Shown: positions 8,539 to 17,408 of the stretch, in pieces
How positions within the stretch are numbered: the stretch's first letter is position 1
Layout of the letters: the number at the start of each line of letters is the position of its first letter
Assembly: GCF_029542205.1 (NCBI RefSeq)
Contig: NZ_CP113783.1
Location: 62,001-126,000, forward strand
Source: Pseudoxanthomonas sp. SE1
Lineage (GTDB): Bacteria; Pseudomonadota; Gammaproteobacteria; Xanthomonadales; Xanthomonadaceae
DNA: 64,000 bases
Reading direction: 5' to 3'
Position numbers and translations under genes: made by a program
The notes under the pieces: generated by a model
Told to the model about the DNA's origin: nothing
Database searches by the model: none
The model's input: only the letters and a program-made list of their open reading frames with translations

Positions 8539-9039
8539 ATGGATGCCCTGAAATACCTCGCCGGCTACCCCACCGACCTGCAGGCGCGCGTGCGTGCGCT
8601 GATCGCGCAGGAGCGCCTGGGTCCGATGCTGGCCGACAAGTACGGCCAACTGCATACGGTGCGCAGCGACGGCCAGTTGTACGACTACGTGCAGGCGCTG
8701 AAGGAACGCCACCTGCGACGCTCGGTGCCGCTGGGCAAGGTGGCCTACGACAGCACGCTGCAGGTGATGAAGCACGCGCTGGGAACCCACACCGCGATCT
8801 CGCGCGTGCACGGCAGCCGGCTGAAGGCCAGCCGCGAGATCCGCATTGCCACTGTCTTCCGCGACGCCCCCGCGGAGTTCCTGAAGATGATCGTGGTGCA
8901 CGAACTGGCGCACCTGAAGGAAGCCGAGCACAACAAGGCCTTCTACCAATTGTGCACGCACATGGAACCCGACTACCACCAGCTGGAGTTCGACCTGCGC
9001 CTCTACCTGACGCATCTTGAGATGGGCGCAGGCAGGTAG
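8539..9039 (+). CDS. YgjP-like metallopeptidase domain protein (DUF45)
   Basis: 166 residues with the zinc motif HELAHLKEAEHNKAFY, in which the HExxH histidines and the downstream His bind metal and the Glu is catalytic. This HELAHxxxxxHxxxF form is typical of the YgjP/WLM superfamily. No signal peptide is present, so the protein is cytoplasmic. The ATG at 8539 gives a compact protein of the expected size. Confidence 0.85.
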   Translation: MDALKYLAGYPTDLQARVRALIAQERLGPMLADKYGQLHTVRSDGQLYDYVQALKERHLRRSVPLGKVAYDSTLQVMKHALGTHTAISRVHGSRLKASREIRIATVFRDAPAEFLKMIVVHELAHLKEAEHNKAFYQLCTHMEPDYHQLEFDLRLYLTHLEMGAGR

Positions 9040-9281
9040 ACCGGTTAGACGCAGCGCGCCCAGGGCATGAAGAGGGGGCCTGCTGTCCCCAGCGCCTCTC
9101 CCTCGCACCGCATGCGGAGAGCGCAACTGTCCTGCTGCGACGCTCCGCATTTGCAGGGCCCGCGCGACACCGGACCGGCGCACGCAACCACCGGCTGGCC
9201 GCACGATGGAACGTGCCTGAGGTATGTGGCATTACTGTGCCGCCGACCGATCCGGTCCAACGAATGACAGAGGCGAATCTC

Positions 9282-9572
9282 ATGCACGTGAACAGGACTC
9301 TCTTCGCGACCGGCCTGTTGTGGCTGGTGGCCTGCACCGGCACCGCAGGGTCGGATTCGCGCGAAGTGACGGTGGCGCAATGCCGTGCCTACTACGAGCA
9401 CATCTACCGGCTCGACGGCGCCGACCTGCAGGCGATGATGGGTGAGGAACTGCTGGCCAAGGAGTCGGCGGCCTGTGCCGAAACCGGCACGGTGACCAAG
9501 CGCCATTACGACTGCGCCATGGCGGCGCGTTCGGTGGATGACCTGCAGGCCTGCGGTGCGCCGAACACCTGA
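9282..9572 (+). CDS. Small lipoprotein (hypothetical)
   Basis: 96 residues with a short signal peptide and a lipobox LVAC (Cys about residue 17), so probably lipid-anchored. Four further Cys residues in the mature part (AQCRAYY, AACAE, DCAM, ACGA) could form disulfides. An AGAGG ribosome site lies 8 nt before this ATG; an in-frame ATG at 9264 is possible. I do not recognise the family. Confidence 0.65.
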   Translation: MHVNRTLFATGLLWLVACTGTAGSDSREVTVAQCRAYYEHIYRLDGADLQAMMGEELLAKESAACAETGTVTKRHYDCAMAARSVDDLQACGAPNT

Positions 9573-9595
9573 CGACCCGCCTCACGTAAGGCAAG

Positions 9596-9619
9596 GCCGC
9601 GACCGGGGACGGTCGCGGC
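9596..9619. terminator. Stem-loop between convergent lipoprotein genes
   Basis: Perfect 9-bp stem (GCCGCGACC/GGTCGCGGC) with a 6-nt loop, placed between two convergent genes. It lacks a T-run, so termination is only inferred. Confidence 0.5.
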
Positions 9620-9629
9620 GGTAACGCCA

Positions 9630-9929
9630 TCAGCGCGGCTGGCACACCGACGGGTTGGTCATGCCGAACGACAGCAGGTTGCCGCCGTTGACGGTGCAGG
9701 CATAGGTTCTGCCGTTGCGGGCCTTGAGGGTGACGTAGGTATTGGTGCCTTCGGTGCGGCGTTCCGCGATGGTGAGTTCCGAGGGGGACATGCCCAGCAC
9801 GCCTCCGGTTTCGGACAGGATGCGTTCGTCGGACAGGGTGTTGGTGCGGCTGGCAATCGAGCTGCAACCGGCGGCGGACAGACAGCCGAGTGCCAGGACA
9901 TGCCAGGCGAGGGTGCGAAAATGCATCAT
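9630..9929 (-). CDS. Small lipoprotein (hypothetical)
   Basis: About 99 residues with signal peptide LAWHVLALGCLSAAGC and a lipobox ending at Cys. The mature domain contains LTIAERRTEGTNTYVTL and two Cys near the C-terminus (YACTVNGG, SVCQPR), giving a compact beta-rich domain. A ribosome site AAGGA precedes the MMHF start; an earlier ATG at 9944 would give MKRNHMM. It lies downstream of the serine hydrolase gene on the same strand with a 68-nt gap. Confidence 0.7.
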   Translation of the reverse strand: MMHFRTLAWHVLALGCLSAAGCSSIASRTNTLSDERILSETGGVLGMSPSELTIAERRTEGTNTYVTLKARNGRTYACTVNGGNLLSFGMTNPSVCQPR

Positions 9930-9997
9930 GTGATTCCTTTTCATGATGGGGGCCGGAGAGGCAACGCGCGCGCAGACCCCGGAAGCGCGCGGGTGGA

Positions 9998-11461
9998 TCA
10001 CAGCGCCAGTTCGAGCGTCGCGTCGGGGTTGAACGTGACCGACCAGCGCCCTGCGCCGGTGGCGCGCAGGTCGTACAGGCCGTAGGGCGTGACCAGCGCC
10101 GCACGCGACAGCGAGCCGTCGGCGGTTAGCGAGACGATGCGCAGGCGTTGATTGGGCCACGCGTAGGCGCTGGCGAAGAACGCGCGCAGCGGTTCGATTT
10201 CGGTGGCGACCAGTTCGCCGACGCAGCGGCCGTCCTCGATGCGGAACGAAGCGTCGGTGTCGAAGCGCGCGCCCTTCAGCGTGCCGGCCAGGCGACCCGA
10301 AGCGGGGCAGGCCGCCGCGACCAGTCCGTCCGGCTGCGGCCGGAACGGCGCCGCCAGCAACTGCGCGGTGGGCTCCATTGCCGACACCCATCTCGCGTTG
10401 GACAGCATACTTGCGGCGGTGTCCTGCGCCGGCCACAGCATCAGCATGCTGCGCGCGCCGGTGGTGATGCCGGCGTGGTGCGCGATGGGTTCGCCGTCGG
10501 CATCGCGGCCGATGCGCCAGCCGAAGCCGACGTCGTAGGTGCTGTCGTGCGCGGGGGCGCCGCTGGCCAGTCGCACGGGTTGTTGCATCGCCTGCCAGCG
10601 CGCTGCACCGACGATGCGGTGTTCCAGCACGCGGCCGCCGAACAGGGCCAGCGCTTCCGGCGTCGCGGCCAGTCCGCCGCCGGGCCAGGTGTAGCTCATG
10701 TCGGTGCGCGGCACGCGGCGCGCGGCACCGTGCTCGATGTCGTACAGGTGCGAAGCGTGTCCGCCACCGGTTTCGCCGTCGGCGCCGATCGTCAGCCCGT
10801 CGGTGATGTGATGTCGGACGTAGTCGAGGAAGTGCTCGCCCGAACGCGCTTCGATCACCGCGCCGAGCAGCGTGTAGCCCCATGACGAATAGCGGTAAGT
10901 GGTGCCGGGCGTCGACAGCAGCGCGCGACCGGAGAAGATGCCGACCGCATCGCGCGCGGTGGGATAGCGGACGCGACCGAGCACCTGCAGGTCGTTGCCG
11001 GCGTAGTGCGGTGCGCCGGAAGTGTGCGAAGCGAGCTGGCGCACCGTCACCGGCGACCACGCCGGTGGCAGCCAGGGCAACGCGTCGCCGATGGGCGCAT
11101 CGATGTCGATACGACCTTCTTCCGCCAGTTTCGCCGCCGCGGTGGCAGCGATGACCTTGGAGACGCTGGCCAGCCGGAACACCGTTTCGCGCTGTACCGG
11201 CGCGCGGGCGTCGACATCGCGCAGTCCCGTGCAGCCGGTCCACACCACACGACCGTCGCGCCACACGGCGGCGCCCATGCCCGGCACGCCGTTGGTGTCG
11301 ACCAGCGCCTGCAGCAGACGTTGCGCAGTGGCGGCCCTGGCATCGTCGGATGGCCCAGCGCAGGTGTCGGCGGCAACCACGGGCGTCGCCATGCAGGACA
11401 GCGCAAGCACGCGTGCGGTGAAGTGCAGTGGCGCGAACGGACGGAAAGAAGTGACGCGCAT
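9998..11461 (-). CDS. Serine hydrolase, class C beta-lactamase family
   Basis: 487 residues with a signal peptide (ends near VVAADT). The catalytic tetrad S-V-S-K lies in FRLASVSKVIAA, the second motif is Y-S-S in YRYSSWGY, and the third is HHAG. These mark the beta-lactamase/penicillin-binding protein fold (PF00144). The HxG in place of KTG is common in esterases and peptidases of this family, so true beta-lactam hydrolysis is unlikely. A C-terminal beta domain of about 100 residues follows the catalytic domain. The adjacent LytTR two-component system is on the same strand upstream. Confidence 0.85.
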   Translation of the reverse strand: MRVTSFRPFAPLHFTARVLALSCMATPVVAADTCAGPSDDARAATAQRLLQALVDTNGVPGMGAAVWRDGRVVWTGCTGLRDVDARAPVQRETVFRLASVSKVIAATAAAKLAEEGRIDIDAPIGDALPWLPPAWSPVTVRQLASHTSGAPHYAGNDLQVLGRVRYPTARDAVGIFSGRALLSTPGTTYRYSSWGYTLLGAVIEARSGEHFLDYVRHHITDGLTIGADGETGGGHASHLYDIEHGAARRVPRTDMSYTWPGGGLAATPEALALFGGRVLEHRIVGAARWQAMQQPVRLASGAPAHDSTYDVGFGWRIGRDADGEPIAHHAGITTGARSMLMLWPAQDTAASMLSNARWVSAMEPTAQLLAAPFRPQPDGLVAAACPASGRLAGTLKGARFDTDASFRIEDGRCVGELVATEIEPLRAFFASAYAWPNQRLRIVSLTADGSLSRAALVTPYGLYDLRATGAGRWSVTFNPDATLELAL

Positions 11462-11580
11462 CGAATGGCTCCGGAATGGGAGCTTTCACCCTAGTACCGC
11501 GGTCCTGCGTTGTCGTCGCGCATGCGGTTGCGCGTGCATGCGCTGCGCCGGTCCGGTGGGGCGATGCCGGTGTGGCGGAT

Positions 11581-12327
11581 TCAACCGCCCGCGTGCAGCG
11601 CAGACAGCAGCGCGTCGATGTAGGTGCGGCTGACGCGCACCGGTGTGCCGTCGTGCAGCCGCAGCACCGCATCGCGGTTGGTCAGCGGCTGCAGCTCCGC
11701 CACCTGGTCCAGGCGCACGATGGAGGAGCGGTGCACGCGCACGAAGCGCGCCGGGTCCAGCTGCGCGGCGAGCTGGTGCAGGGATTCGCGCACGATGTAC
11801 GTGCGTTCGCCGACGTGCAGCACGGCATAGTCGCCGTCGGCGCAGATCCACGCCACGCTGGCGGCGCGGATGAAGAGCGTGCGATGGCCGATGCGCACCG
11901 AGAATTTCTCCAGGTGCCGCGTCGGAGTGGCGGCGGGTGACGTGCGCGTCATGTCCAGGTCGCGCAGGCGCAGCAGCTGGCGCGCGCGGGTCATCGCTTC
12001 GGCAAAGCGCGCGTCGTCGACAGGCTTGAGCAGGTAGTCGACGGCGTTCAAGGCGAACGCCCTGACCGCGAAGCTGTCGTGCGCGGTCAGCAGGATCGCC
12101 AGCGGTCGCTGTTGCGGCGGCAGCGCCGCCAGCACGTCCAGGCCGTTCATGCCGGGCATCTGAACATCCATGAAGACCAGGTCCGGCGGCTGCGCCTGCA
12201 GGCCGGCCAGCGCGGCGCTGCCGTCTTCGTACTCGCCCACCACCTGCAGATCGTCGAACGCGGCCAGCAACGACAGCACGCCACGTCGTGCCAGCGGTTC
12301 GTCGTCGACCACGCAGACGCGGATCAC
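11581..12327 (-). CDS. LytTR-family response regulator
   Basis: 248 residues. The receiver domain starts IRVCVVDDEPLARRG with the acidic pair, and the phosphoacceptor Asp lies in LVFMDVQMPG. The conserved Thr (LLTAHD) and Lys (DYLLKPVD) are present. The C-terminal LytTR DNA-binding domain contains FVRVHRSSIVRLDQV. The start overlaps the stop of the kinase gene by 4 nt, so they are co-translated. Confidence 0.93.
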   Translation of the reverse strand: MIRVCVVDDEPLARRGVLSLLAAFDDLQVVGEYEDGSAALAGLQAQPPDLVFMDVQMPGMNGLDVLAALPPQQRPLAILLTAHDSFAVRAFALNAVDYLLKPVDDARFAEAMTRARQLLRLRDLDMTRTSPAATPTRHLEKFSVRIGHRTLFIRAASVAWICADGDYAVLHVGERTYIVRESLHQLAAQLDPARFVRVHRSSIVRLDQVAELQPLTNRDAVLRLHDGTPVRVSRTYIDALLSALHAGG

Positions 12328-13472
12328 GCGGCCGGCTCCGGCGCGGAGCGCAGCGGCAGGATCAGCCGGACGCCGTAGCGTCCCGCGTCGATGCCGGCGT
12401 GCAGGCGGGCGTGGTCCGGATACAGCCGGGCGATGCGACCACGCACGTTGTCCAGGCCCACGGCGGTGCGCGCGTCCTCCGATCGTGGCGGTGCTTCGCC
12501 CGGCGCGGGCAGGTCGTTGTCGATGCGGATGTCCAGATGCGCTCCGTCGCGGGCGATGCGGATGTCCAGGCGGCCCGGCGCACTGCGCGGGGTGATGCCG
12601 TGGCGGATCGCGTTCTCCACCAGCGGTTGCAGCAGCAGCCCGGGCACATGCGCGCCCAGCACGCCGTCACCGACATGCCACGACAGCAGCAGACGCCGGC
12701 CCAGCCTGGCCTTCTCGACTTCAAGATAGGCTTCGGTCATGGCGATTTCTTCGGCCAGCGTTACCTCGTGGCCCGCGCGTGCATCGAGCACTGCGCGCAG
12801 GAAGTCGCCGAGCCGCGCCAGCATCTGCCGTGCTTCCATACCGCGCTCGTCGGCGACCAGTGCGGAGACCGCATTGAGCGTGTTGAACAGGAAGTGCGGC
12901 TGCAGCTGGTAGCGCAGCGCGCGCAGTTCGGCATCGCGCGCCAGTGCGCGCGCTTCCAGGTGCTCGGCCTGCTCGCGGCGCAGTTCCGCGTAATACGCCA
13001 CCACGGCATGCACCGCGCAGTACGCCACCAGCACCAGCCAGGCACCTTCCAGGCCACGGAACAGCAAGCCGATATCCAGCGTGCCCGGCGTCGCGAGCCG
13101 CGCCAGGCTGCCGGACATGAAGGCTTGCAGCGCCACACTGAGCAGGCGCGTGGCCAGCGCCATCGCGTAGGTGGCCAACAGCAGCACCAGCGCGATCCGC
13201 CACACCGGCGTGCCGCGCCGCCACAGCCAGCGCTGCAGGGCGGTCAGCGGCAGCACCCACAGCACGAACGCCGACAGGTACAGCGTGCGCGCCAGCGTGG
13301 CATTGCCGTGGCCGAGGATCGGCATGGCCATCACCAGCAGGCAGACGCCCAGCGGCAGGCCGGCCAGCACCGGCAGCCAGAACGGCGGCAGTGCCTGCCG
13401 GCGCGCGCGCGGCAGTGTCATCGGTGCGTCGCCTCGTGTTCGTGGCGGGTGGGTGGACGTGTGGACGGACAC
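12324..13472 (-). CDS. LytS/YehU-type sensor histidine kinase
   Basis: About 382 residues, or 365 if translation starts at the MTLPRAR methionine (13421). Several N-terminal membrane helices are visible (WLPVLAGLPLGVCLLVM, LYLSAFVLWVLPLTAL, IALVLLLATYAMALA). The His_kinase domain has the phosphoacceptor region LQPHFLFNTLNAVSAL and the ATPase N-box LVENAIRHGI. It pairs with the LytTR regulator immediately downstream. LytS-type systems respond to envelope or small-molecule cues; the signal is unknown. Confidence 0.92.
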   Translation of the reverse strand: MSVHTSTHPPRTRGDAPMTLPRARRQALPPFWLPVLAGLPLGVCLLVMAMPILGHGNATLARTLYLSAFVLWVLPLTALQRWLWRRGTPVWRIALVLLLATYAMALATRLLSVALQAFMSGSLARLATPGTLDIGLLFRGLEGAWLVLVAYCAVHAVVAYYAELRREQAEHLEARALARDAELRALRYQLQPHFLFNTLNAVSALVADERGMEARQMLARLGDFLRAVLDARAGHEVTLAEEIAMTEAYLEVEKARLGRRLLLSWHVGDGVLGAHVPGLLLQPLVENAIRHGITPRSAPGRLDIRIARDGAHLDIRIDNDLPAPGEAPPRSEDARTAVGLDNVRGRIARLYPDHARLHAGIDAGRYGVRLILPLRSAPEPAA

Positions 13473-13661
13473 GTGATGCGGAGAGAGGGCGGGCTCAGAG
13501 GTGGATTCGGGCAGCCAACGGCGGATGTCCGCGACGTCACTTCAGCATAATCGCCGGCACCGCGGCCAGCGGCGTGCGCCAGGGCGGTGATGGCATGCGG
13601 TGATGCGGTGGCGGTCGCGCGCGGCGTGTCGATGACAGCGAAATCCGCGGGTCGCGATGCC

Positions 13662-14132
13662 TCACGGCATCCGCTTGAACGTCGTCGTCTGCAGGAATGG
13701 CGTGCCGTCCTTGTGGAAGGCGGCCTTGGTTTCGGTCAGCGTGCTGCCGTCTTCCGTCACCGAGTAGATGCGTGTCGAAGAGGGCGTGCCCCGGTAGGCC
13801 AGCTGCAGCACCACCACGTTGGGGGCCGGCATCTTCGCCGTGCCCACGTCGGCCCAGTAGCTGCCGGTGATCCTGCCCGGTGTGCCGTCCAGCGCCAGCG
13901 TGGCGTCCGAATCCATCGTGCCGCCGTTCGGGTCCACGATCTCGATGTGCGTCGACCACAGGCCGTCGCCGGGTTGGCTGAACTCCATCGTCACGCTGCG
14001 CGGGCGGGCTTCGGGCGGCATCGGCAGTGTTGCGACATCGAGTGCCCAGCGGCCGATCAGCGGTGATGCGGCGAACGTCGGCGCGGCGTGCAGGGCGAGC
14101 ATGGCCAACAGGGCGAGGGACTTCGTCTTCAT
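13662..14132 (-). CDS. Secreted hypothetical protein, lipocalin-like size
   Basis: 156 residues, ATG preceded by GGAGG, signal peptide ending near FAASP. The mature protein begins PLIGRWALDV and has many short beta-type stretches with a repeated Gly-x-Trp/Tyr pattern (GRITGSYW), which resembles small periplasmic beta-barrel domains. No specific function is recognised. Confidence 0.7.
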   Translation of the reverse strand: MKTKSLALLAMLALHAAPTFAASPLIGRWALDVATLPMPPEARPRSVTMEFSQPGDGLWSTHIEIVDPNGGTMDSDATLALDGTPGRITGSYWADVGTAKMPAPNVVVLQLAYRGTPSSTRIYSVTEDGSTLTETKAAFHKDGTPFLQTTTFKRMP

Positions 14133-14319
14133 GGAGCCTCCGTGCAGGGTGGCGCGATGGCGGCGGGAATCGCGTCGGTCGCGGGCAGGGCGACCATGCC
14201 ATTCCATCCGCAATACTGTCCAGCCATGCAGCCCCGGCATGCGCAACGCGCCCGGGGCAAAGCGAGGTATCGGGATCTGCGGTGCCGGATGCGGCCGTGG
14301 CCTCATCCGGGTGGCGCGA

Positions 14320-14622
14320 TCACGGTGAAGCGGATTGCGCGTGCAGCAGCAGCGACGGAAGCGCGCGTCGCGGCCTGGTCCGGTGTTGCGCCTCCTTGTG
14401 CCCGGACCAGAAATGGATCTCGCGCTTGAGGTGTTGCCCGAAGAACACCGCGACGCGCTGCGCCACGCTGGTCTGCACGATCACCAGCGTGGGTTCGGGT
14501 GCCTCGGCAGGAACGGGCCAGCCTTCGTTCTCGGCGCATTCCACCGCGCGGTCATTCAACAGGTGCGCGACGCGCTGGAAACCAGATGCGTTCGAGACGA
14601 CGCGATGCGGCTTGGCGTTCAT
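14320..14622 (-). CDS. Hypothetical protein (100 aa)
   Basis: 100 residues, ATG with a GGAG ribosome site. There is no signal peptide. The central segment EPTLVIVQTSVAQRVAVFFG looks like a beta-alpha unit. Coding character in this frame is good, but the family is not recognised. Confidence 0.5.
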   Translation of the reverse strand: MNAKPHRVVSNASGFQRVAHLLNDRAVECAENEGWPVPAEAPEPTLVIVQTSVAQRVAVFFGQHLKREIHFWSGHKEAQHRTRPRRALPSLLLHAQSASP

Positions 14623-14929
14623 GGCGGCTCCGGACATTGTGCGAGCCGGCACACTGCGGGCGCGGAAGCTAACCAGCATCGGAATTCCGCGTGAAGCCAC
14701 GCTAACACGGCGCCGCCCTGCGCGGCGCGGTTTCGGATGGGCGGGCGTCACGCCACGGTAACGGCACGGAGCGCAACGTGGCCGAGCTACGGTGCAATAC
14801 CGTATCGGCTGCTCAGCCGCGCAATACCTCTCCCCATTCTCCGCATTGAGCTGTACCCGGCATCGCGCCGGGTCACGGCCTTGGCCGTCCACGAGACCCG
14901 TGACGGGGTCCATCCCGCAGGAAATTCCC
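14623..14929. other. Intergenic region with no recognised feature
   Basis: About 300 bp between a minus-strand hypothetical gene and the fasciclin gene. No convincing gene, repeat or terminator is seen; promoters of both divergent genes must lie here. Confidence 0.5.
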
Positions 14930-15382
14930 ATGGAAATGCAGCAGAAAGAAGGCCTCGTGCAACAGAACCTGGTAGGCACGCTGAGGAGCAACAACACATT
15001 CGCCACGTTCGCCAACGCCATCGACAAGGCAGGCCTGACGGCATCGCTCAATGGCAGCGACCAGTACACCCTGTTCGCGCCGACCGACGATGCGTTCTCG
15101 GCGTTGCCCGCCGGTACGCTGGACCGGCTGCTGGAGCCGTCCAACAAGGACGAGCTCACCGCGCTGGTGAACTACCACCTGGTCACGGGCCGCAAGACCA
15201 CGGCCGATGTCGGCAAGTGGAAGTCCGCGCGTACCGTGCAGGGCCAGGGCGCCCCGATCACGGTCGCCGACGGACAGTTGAGCATCGGCGGCGCCCATGT
15301 GGTGCGGCCCGACATCATGGCCAGGAATGGCGTGATCCACGGCATCGACAAAGTGAACATCCCGGAATCCAAGCCTCACTGA
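14930..15382 (+). CDS. Fasciclin (FAS1) domain protein
   Basis: 150 residues. A single FAS1 domain is visible through the H1 motif YTLFAPTDDAFSALP and the H2-side NGVIHGIDKV. FAS1 proteins mediate cell-cell or matrix adhesion and are usually exported, but no signal peptide is visible from this ATG (MEMQQKEG). An AGGA ribosome site precedes it. A strong terminator follows, so it is a single-gene unit. Confidence 0.9.
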   Translation: MEMQQKEGLVQQNLVGTLRSNNTFATFANAIDKAGLTASLNGSDQYTLFAPTDDAFSALPAGTLDRLLEPSNKDELTALVNYHLVTGRKTTADVGKWKSARTVQGQGAPITVADGQLSIGGAHVVRPDIMARNGVIHGIDKVNIPESKPH

Positions 15383-15406
15383 GGTGAGGCAGCAAGGGAA
15401 TGCCGG

Positions 15407-15438
15407 CGGCGGGGAGCAATCCCCGCCGTTTTCTTTTT
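15407..15438 (+). terminator. Rho-independent terminator after the fasciclin gene
   Basis: An 8-bp perfect stem (CGGCGGGG/CCCCGCCG) with a 6-nt loop, followed by TTTTCTTTTT. Confidence 0.92.
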
Positions 15439-15502
15439 GACGGGGCCTGCACGCGCAGCGACCGATGCTGCATGCGGTCCATGCAACCGGGAAAAGCGAG
15501 CC

Positions 15503-15844
15503 ATGAAATCCAGGCATCTGCGCATGGGCGTCGGCTTCCTGCCGATCTTCGAGGCCAACGGCGTGCAGGCGGCGCAGATGGTCATCAGGCCCGGCGGCAG
15601 GGAAGGTGGGCCGGACAATCGCCATCGCGGCGCTGACCAGTGGCTGTTCGTTGCCGAGGGCCAGGGCGTGGCCATCGTGGAAGACGTGCGCCGCGTGCTG
15701 AAGCCCGGCAGCCTGCTGCTGATCGAACGCGGCGAACGCCACGAGATCCGCGCCACCGGCCGTACGCCGCTGAAGACGGTCAACTTCTACTCCCCGCCTG
15801 CCTACACGCCCGACGGCGATGAGCGGCCGGCGGGTAAGCCCTGA
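15503..15844 (+). CDS. Cupin-domain protein
   Basis: 113 residues forming one small cupin barrel: a motif 1-like region around NRHRGADQWLFVAEGQG and a motif 2-like region PGSLLLIERGERHEIRATG, where His and Glu residues could bind a metal. The substrate is unknown. It is followed after 14 nt by a DUF421 gene on the same strand, so the two may be co-transcribed. Confidence 0.8.
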   Translation: MKSRHLRMGVGFLPIFEANGVQAAQMVIRPGGREGGPDNRHRGADQWLFVAEGQGVAIVEDVRRVLKPGSLLLIERGERHEIRATGRTPLKTVNFYSPPAYTPDGDERPAGKP

Positions 15845-15858
15845 CACACGACGAGGTG

Positions 15859-16353
15859 ATGACGATGGAGAGCGTGGCGCGCAGCCTGTTCGATCTGGGC
15901 ATGCCGTGGTGGGAATTCGTGTTGCGTGCCGTCGCCGTCTACGTGGTGGTGTTGCTGATGGTGCGCCTGACCGGCAAGCGCACCGTGGGCCAGTTCACAC
16001 CGTTCGATCTGCTGGTAGTGGTGCTGCTGGGAACGGCGGTGCAGAACTCGCTGATCGGTGGGGATACCTCGTTGCTGGGCGGGCTGATCCTGGCGGCGAC
16101 GTTGCTGGGCCTGAACTGGAGCGTGGGCAAACTGTCCGCGCGCAGCCGCCGCTTCGACCAGATGGTGGAGGGCAGGCCGGTGATCCTGCTGCGGCATGGT
16201 GAACTCTTCCGCGATGAGCTGGCGCGCCAGTCGCTGAGCGAGCACGACTTCGCCATCGCGCGCCGCTCCGCAGGCTACGCCACGTTGGGGGAAATCGAAC
16301 TGGCGGTGCTCGAAACCTCGGGCGAGATCACCTTCATCGGCCGAAAGCCCTGA
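15859..16353 (+). CDS. DUF421 membrane protein (YetF/YcaP family)
   Basis: 164 residues. Two or three N-terminal membrane helices (VLRAVAVYVVVLLMVRL, PFDLLVVVLLGTAVQNSL, GLILAATLLGLNW) and the family signature GKRTVGQFTPFDLL are visible. The C-terminal cytoplasmic domain contains GRPVILLRHGE. An in-frame ATG three nt earlier is also possible. Confidence 0.88.
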   Translation: MTMESVARSLFDLGMPWWEFVLRAVAVYVVVLLMVRLTGKRTVGQFTPFDLLVVVLLGTAVQNSLIGGDTSLLGGLILAATLLGLNWSVGKLSARSRRFDQMVEGRPVILLRHGELFRDELARQSLSEHDFAIARRSAGYATLGEIELAVLETSGEITFIGRKP

Positions 16354-16390
16354 CCGGGTAGCCAGGCGGGCGGCAATACGGCGCGCCCGT

Positions 16391-16417
16391 CCTTCTCCCC
16401 GTTGTGCGGGGAGAAGG
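16391..16417. repeat. REP-like palindrome (CTTCTCCCCG type)
   Basis: The palindrome CCTTCTCCCCG/CGGGGAGAAGG separates the convergent DUF421 and ferritin-like genes. The same motif recurs at 18550, 18624, 18779, 30014, 33135, 33268, 39827 and 40008. Confidence 0.7.
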
Positions 16418-16450
16418 TGGGCGAAGGCCGCGCATGCAGGCGGTGGAAAT

Positions 16451-17071
16451 TCAGTGCTTGCGCCCGAGCATCCCGTCGCGGCCCTGCTCGGCGCGCGACG
16501 CACCGATGGCGGTCTCGACCTTCTTGACCTCTTCCGGGGGCGGCAGCACGGCGGGCATGCCCAGCGACTGGATCCACAGTTCCCGGCACCAGCCCATCGT
16601 GTGGTACAGGTGGTGGTCTTCGTCGCTTTCCACCGCCTTGTACGCGGGCTCCAGCACCTTGGCCAGTTCGCCGCCCTGTTCCACGACCTTGCCGATCAGT
16701 TCCCAGTTCTGGTGATCCTTTGTCTCGGCCAGCACGACGCACTCGGCGGCGACCAGTTCGGCGGCTTCCGGGGTATCGCTCTTCATGGCCATCTCGATGG
16801 CCTTCACCAGCGAAGCACCCTGGTGCGCGACCACGCTGCGGCCTGGCGACTTCTCTTCGGTATCCATGCCGAGTTGCTCGAACACGCGCGTAAGCACTTC
16901 TTCATGCGTGCGTGTTTCGTCGAGGTACTCGCCCCATTCCTTCTTCAGGTCCTTGTTCACGGCGGCCTTGATCGCCGTGGTGTAGATCTGGATGCCGCCG
17001 CGCTCGGTTTCGATGGCCTGCAGCAGCAGTTCGTGGACCTGTGCGGTGTTGACGGTGCGGGAACGTGCCAT
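16451..17071 (-). CDS. Ferritin-like domain protein
   Basis: 206 residues, all helical, no signal peptide. The ferritin-like metal-binding pattern is suggested by IETERGGIQIY (Glu residues in helix 1), DETRTHEE (Asp/Glu and His), AAECVVLAET and DEDHHLYH. These are spaced as in rubrerythrin/DUF892-type di-iron bundles. Roles in iron or oxidative stress are typical but not shown here. I chose the MARSRTV start because the frame upstream is Arg-rich and non-domain. Confidence 0.75.
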   Translation of the reverse strand: MARSRTVNTAQVHELLLQAIETERGGIQIYTTAIKAAVNKDLKKEWGEYLDETRTHEEVLTRVFEQLGMDTEEKSPGRSVVAHQGASLVKAIEMAMKSDTPEAAELVAAECVVLAETKDHQNWELIGKVVEQGGELAKVLEPAYKAVESDEDHHLYHTMGWCRELWIQSLGMPAVLPPPEEVKKVETAIGASRAEQGRDGMLGRKH

Positions 17072-17408
17072 GGCGGTACTCCGTGGCTGTGAAAGGAGTA
17101 ACCGTTCTAGGCGCAGGCGCGAAAACACAACGTGACGGCGACGCATGCATGGTGTTCACATAGCCGACTGCGCATGTGTCGGTGAAGCGCATGCGACGCA
17201 CCCTGCGCGGCGCCATTGCGTGGTTACCGGGCACGTGCCCTCAAGCCTGTTCCGGCAACGGACGCCGGCAGGGTGCGCCGTGCGCCGTGGAGGCGCGCAT
17301 CCGGACGTTGCCCCGCGACGTAGTACTGGACGCGGCCCCGCCCCGGGCCGCCCGGGCCATGTCCGGCATGATGGGTTATCCTCCACGCCCCCCGCAGGAA
17401 TCCATGCG
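17072..17408. other. Intergenic region upstream of folE
   Basis: About 335 bp between divergent genes. A GC-rich palindrome (GCGGCCC/GGGCCGC) lies near 17332-17351; nothing else is recognised. Promoters for folE and the ferritin-like gene must be here. Confidence 0.45.

Noticed and set aside
9998..11461. Antibiotic resistance beta-lactamase
   Set aside because: SxxK and YSS are present but the third motif is HxG rather than KTG, and family members with this layout are mostly esterases or peptidases.
9630..11672. 680-codon minus-strand frame covering a lipoprotein and a serine hydrolase
   Set aside because: Only its last 99 codons (small lipoprotein) have real protein character; the rest is out of frame with the serine hydrolase gene.
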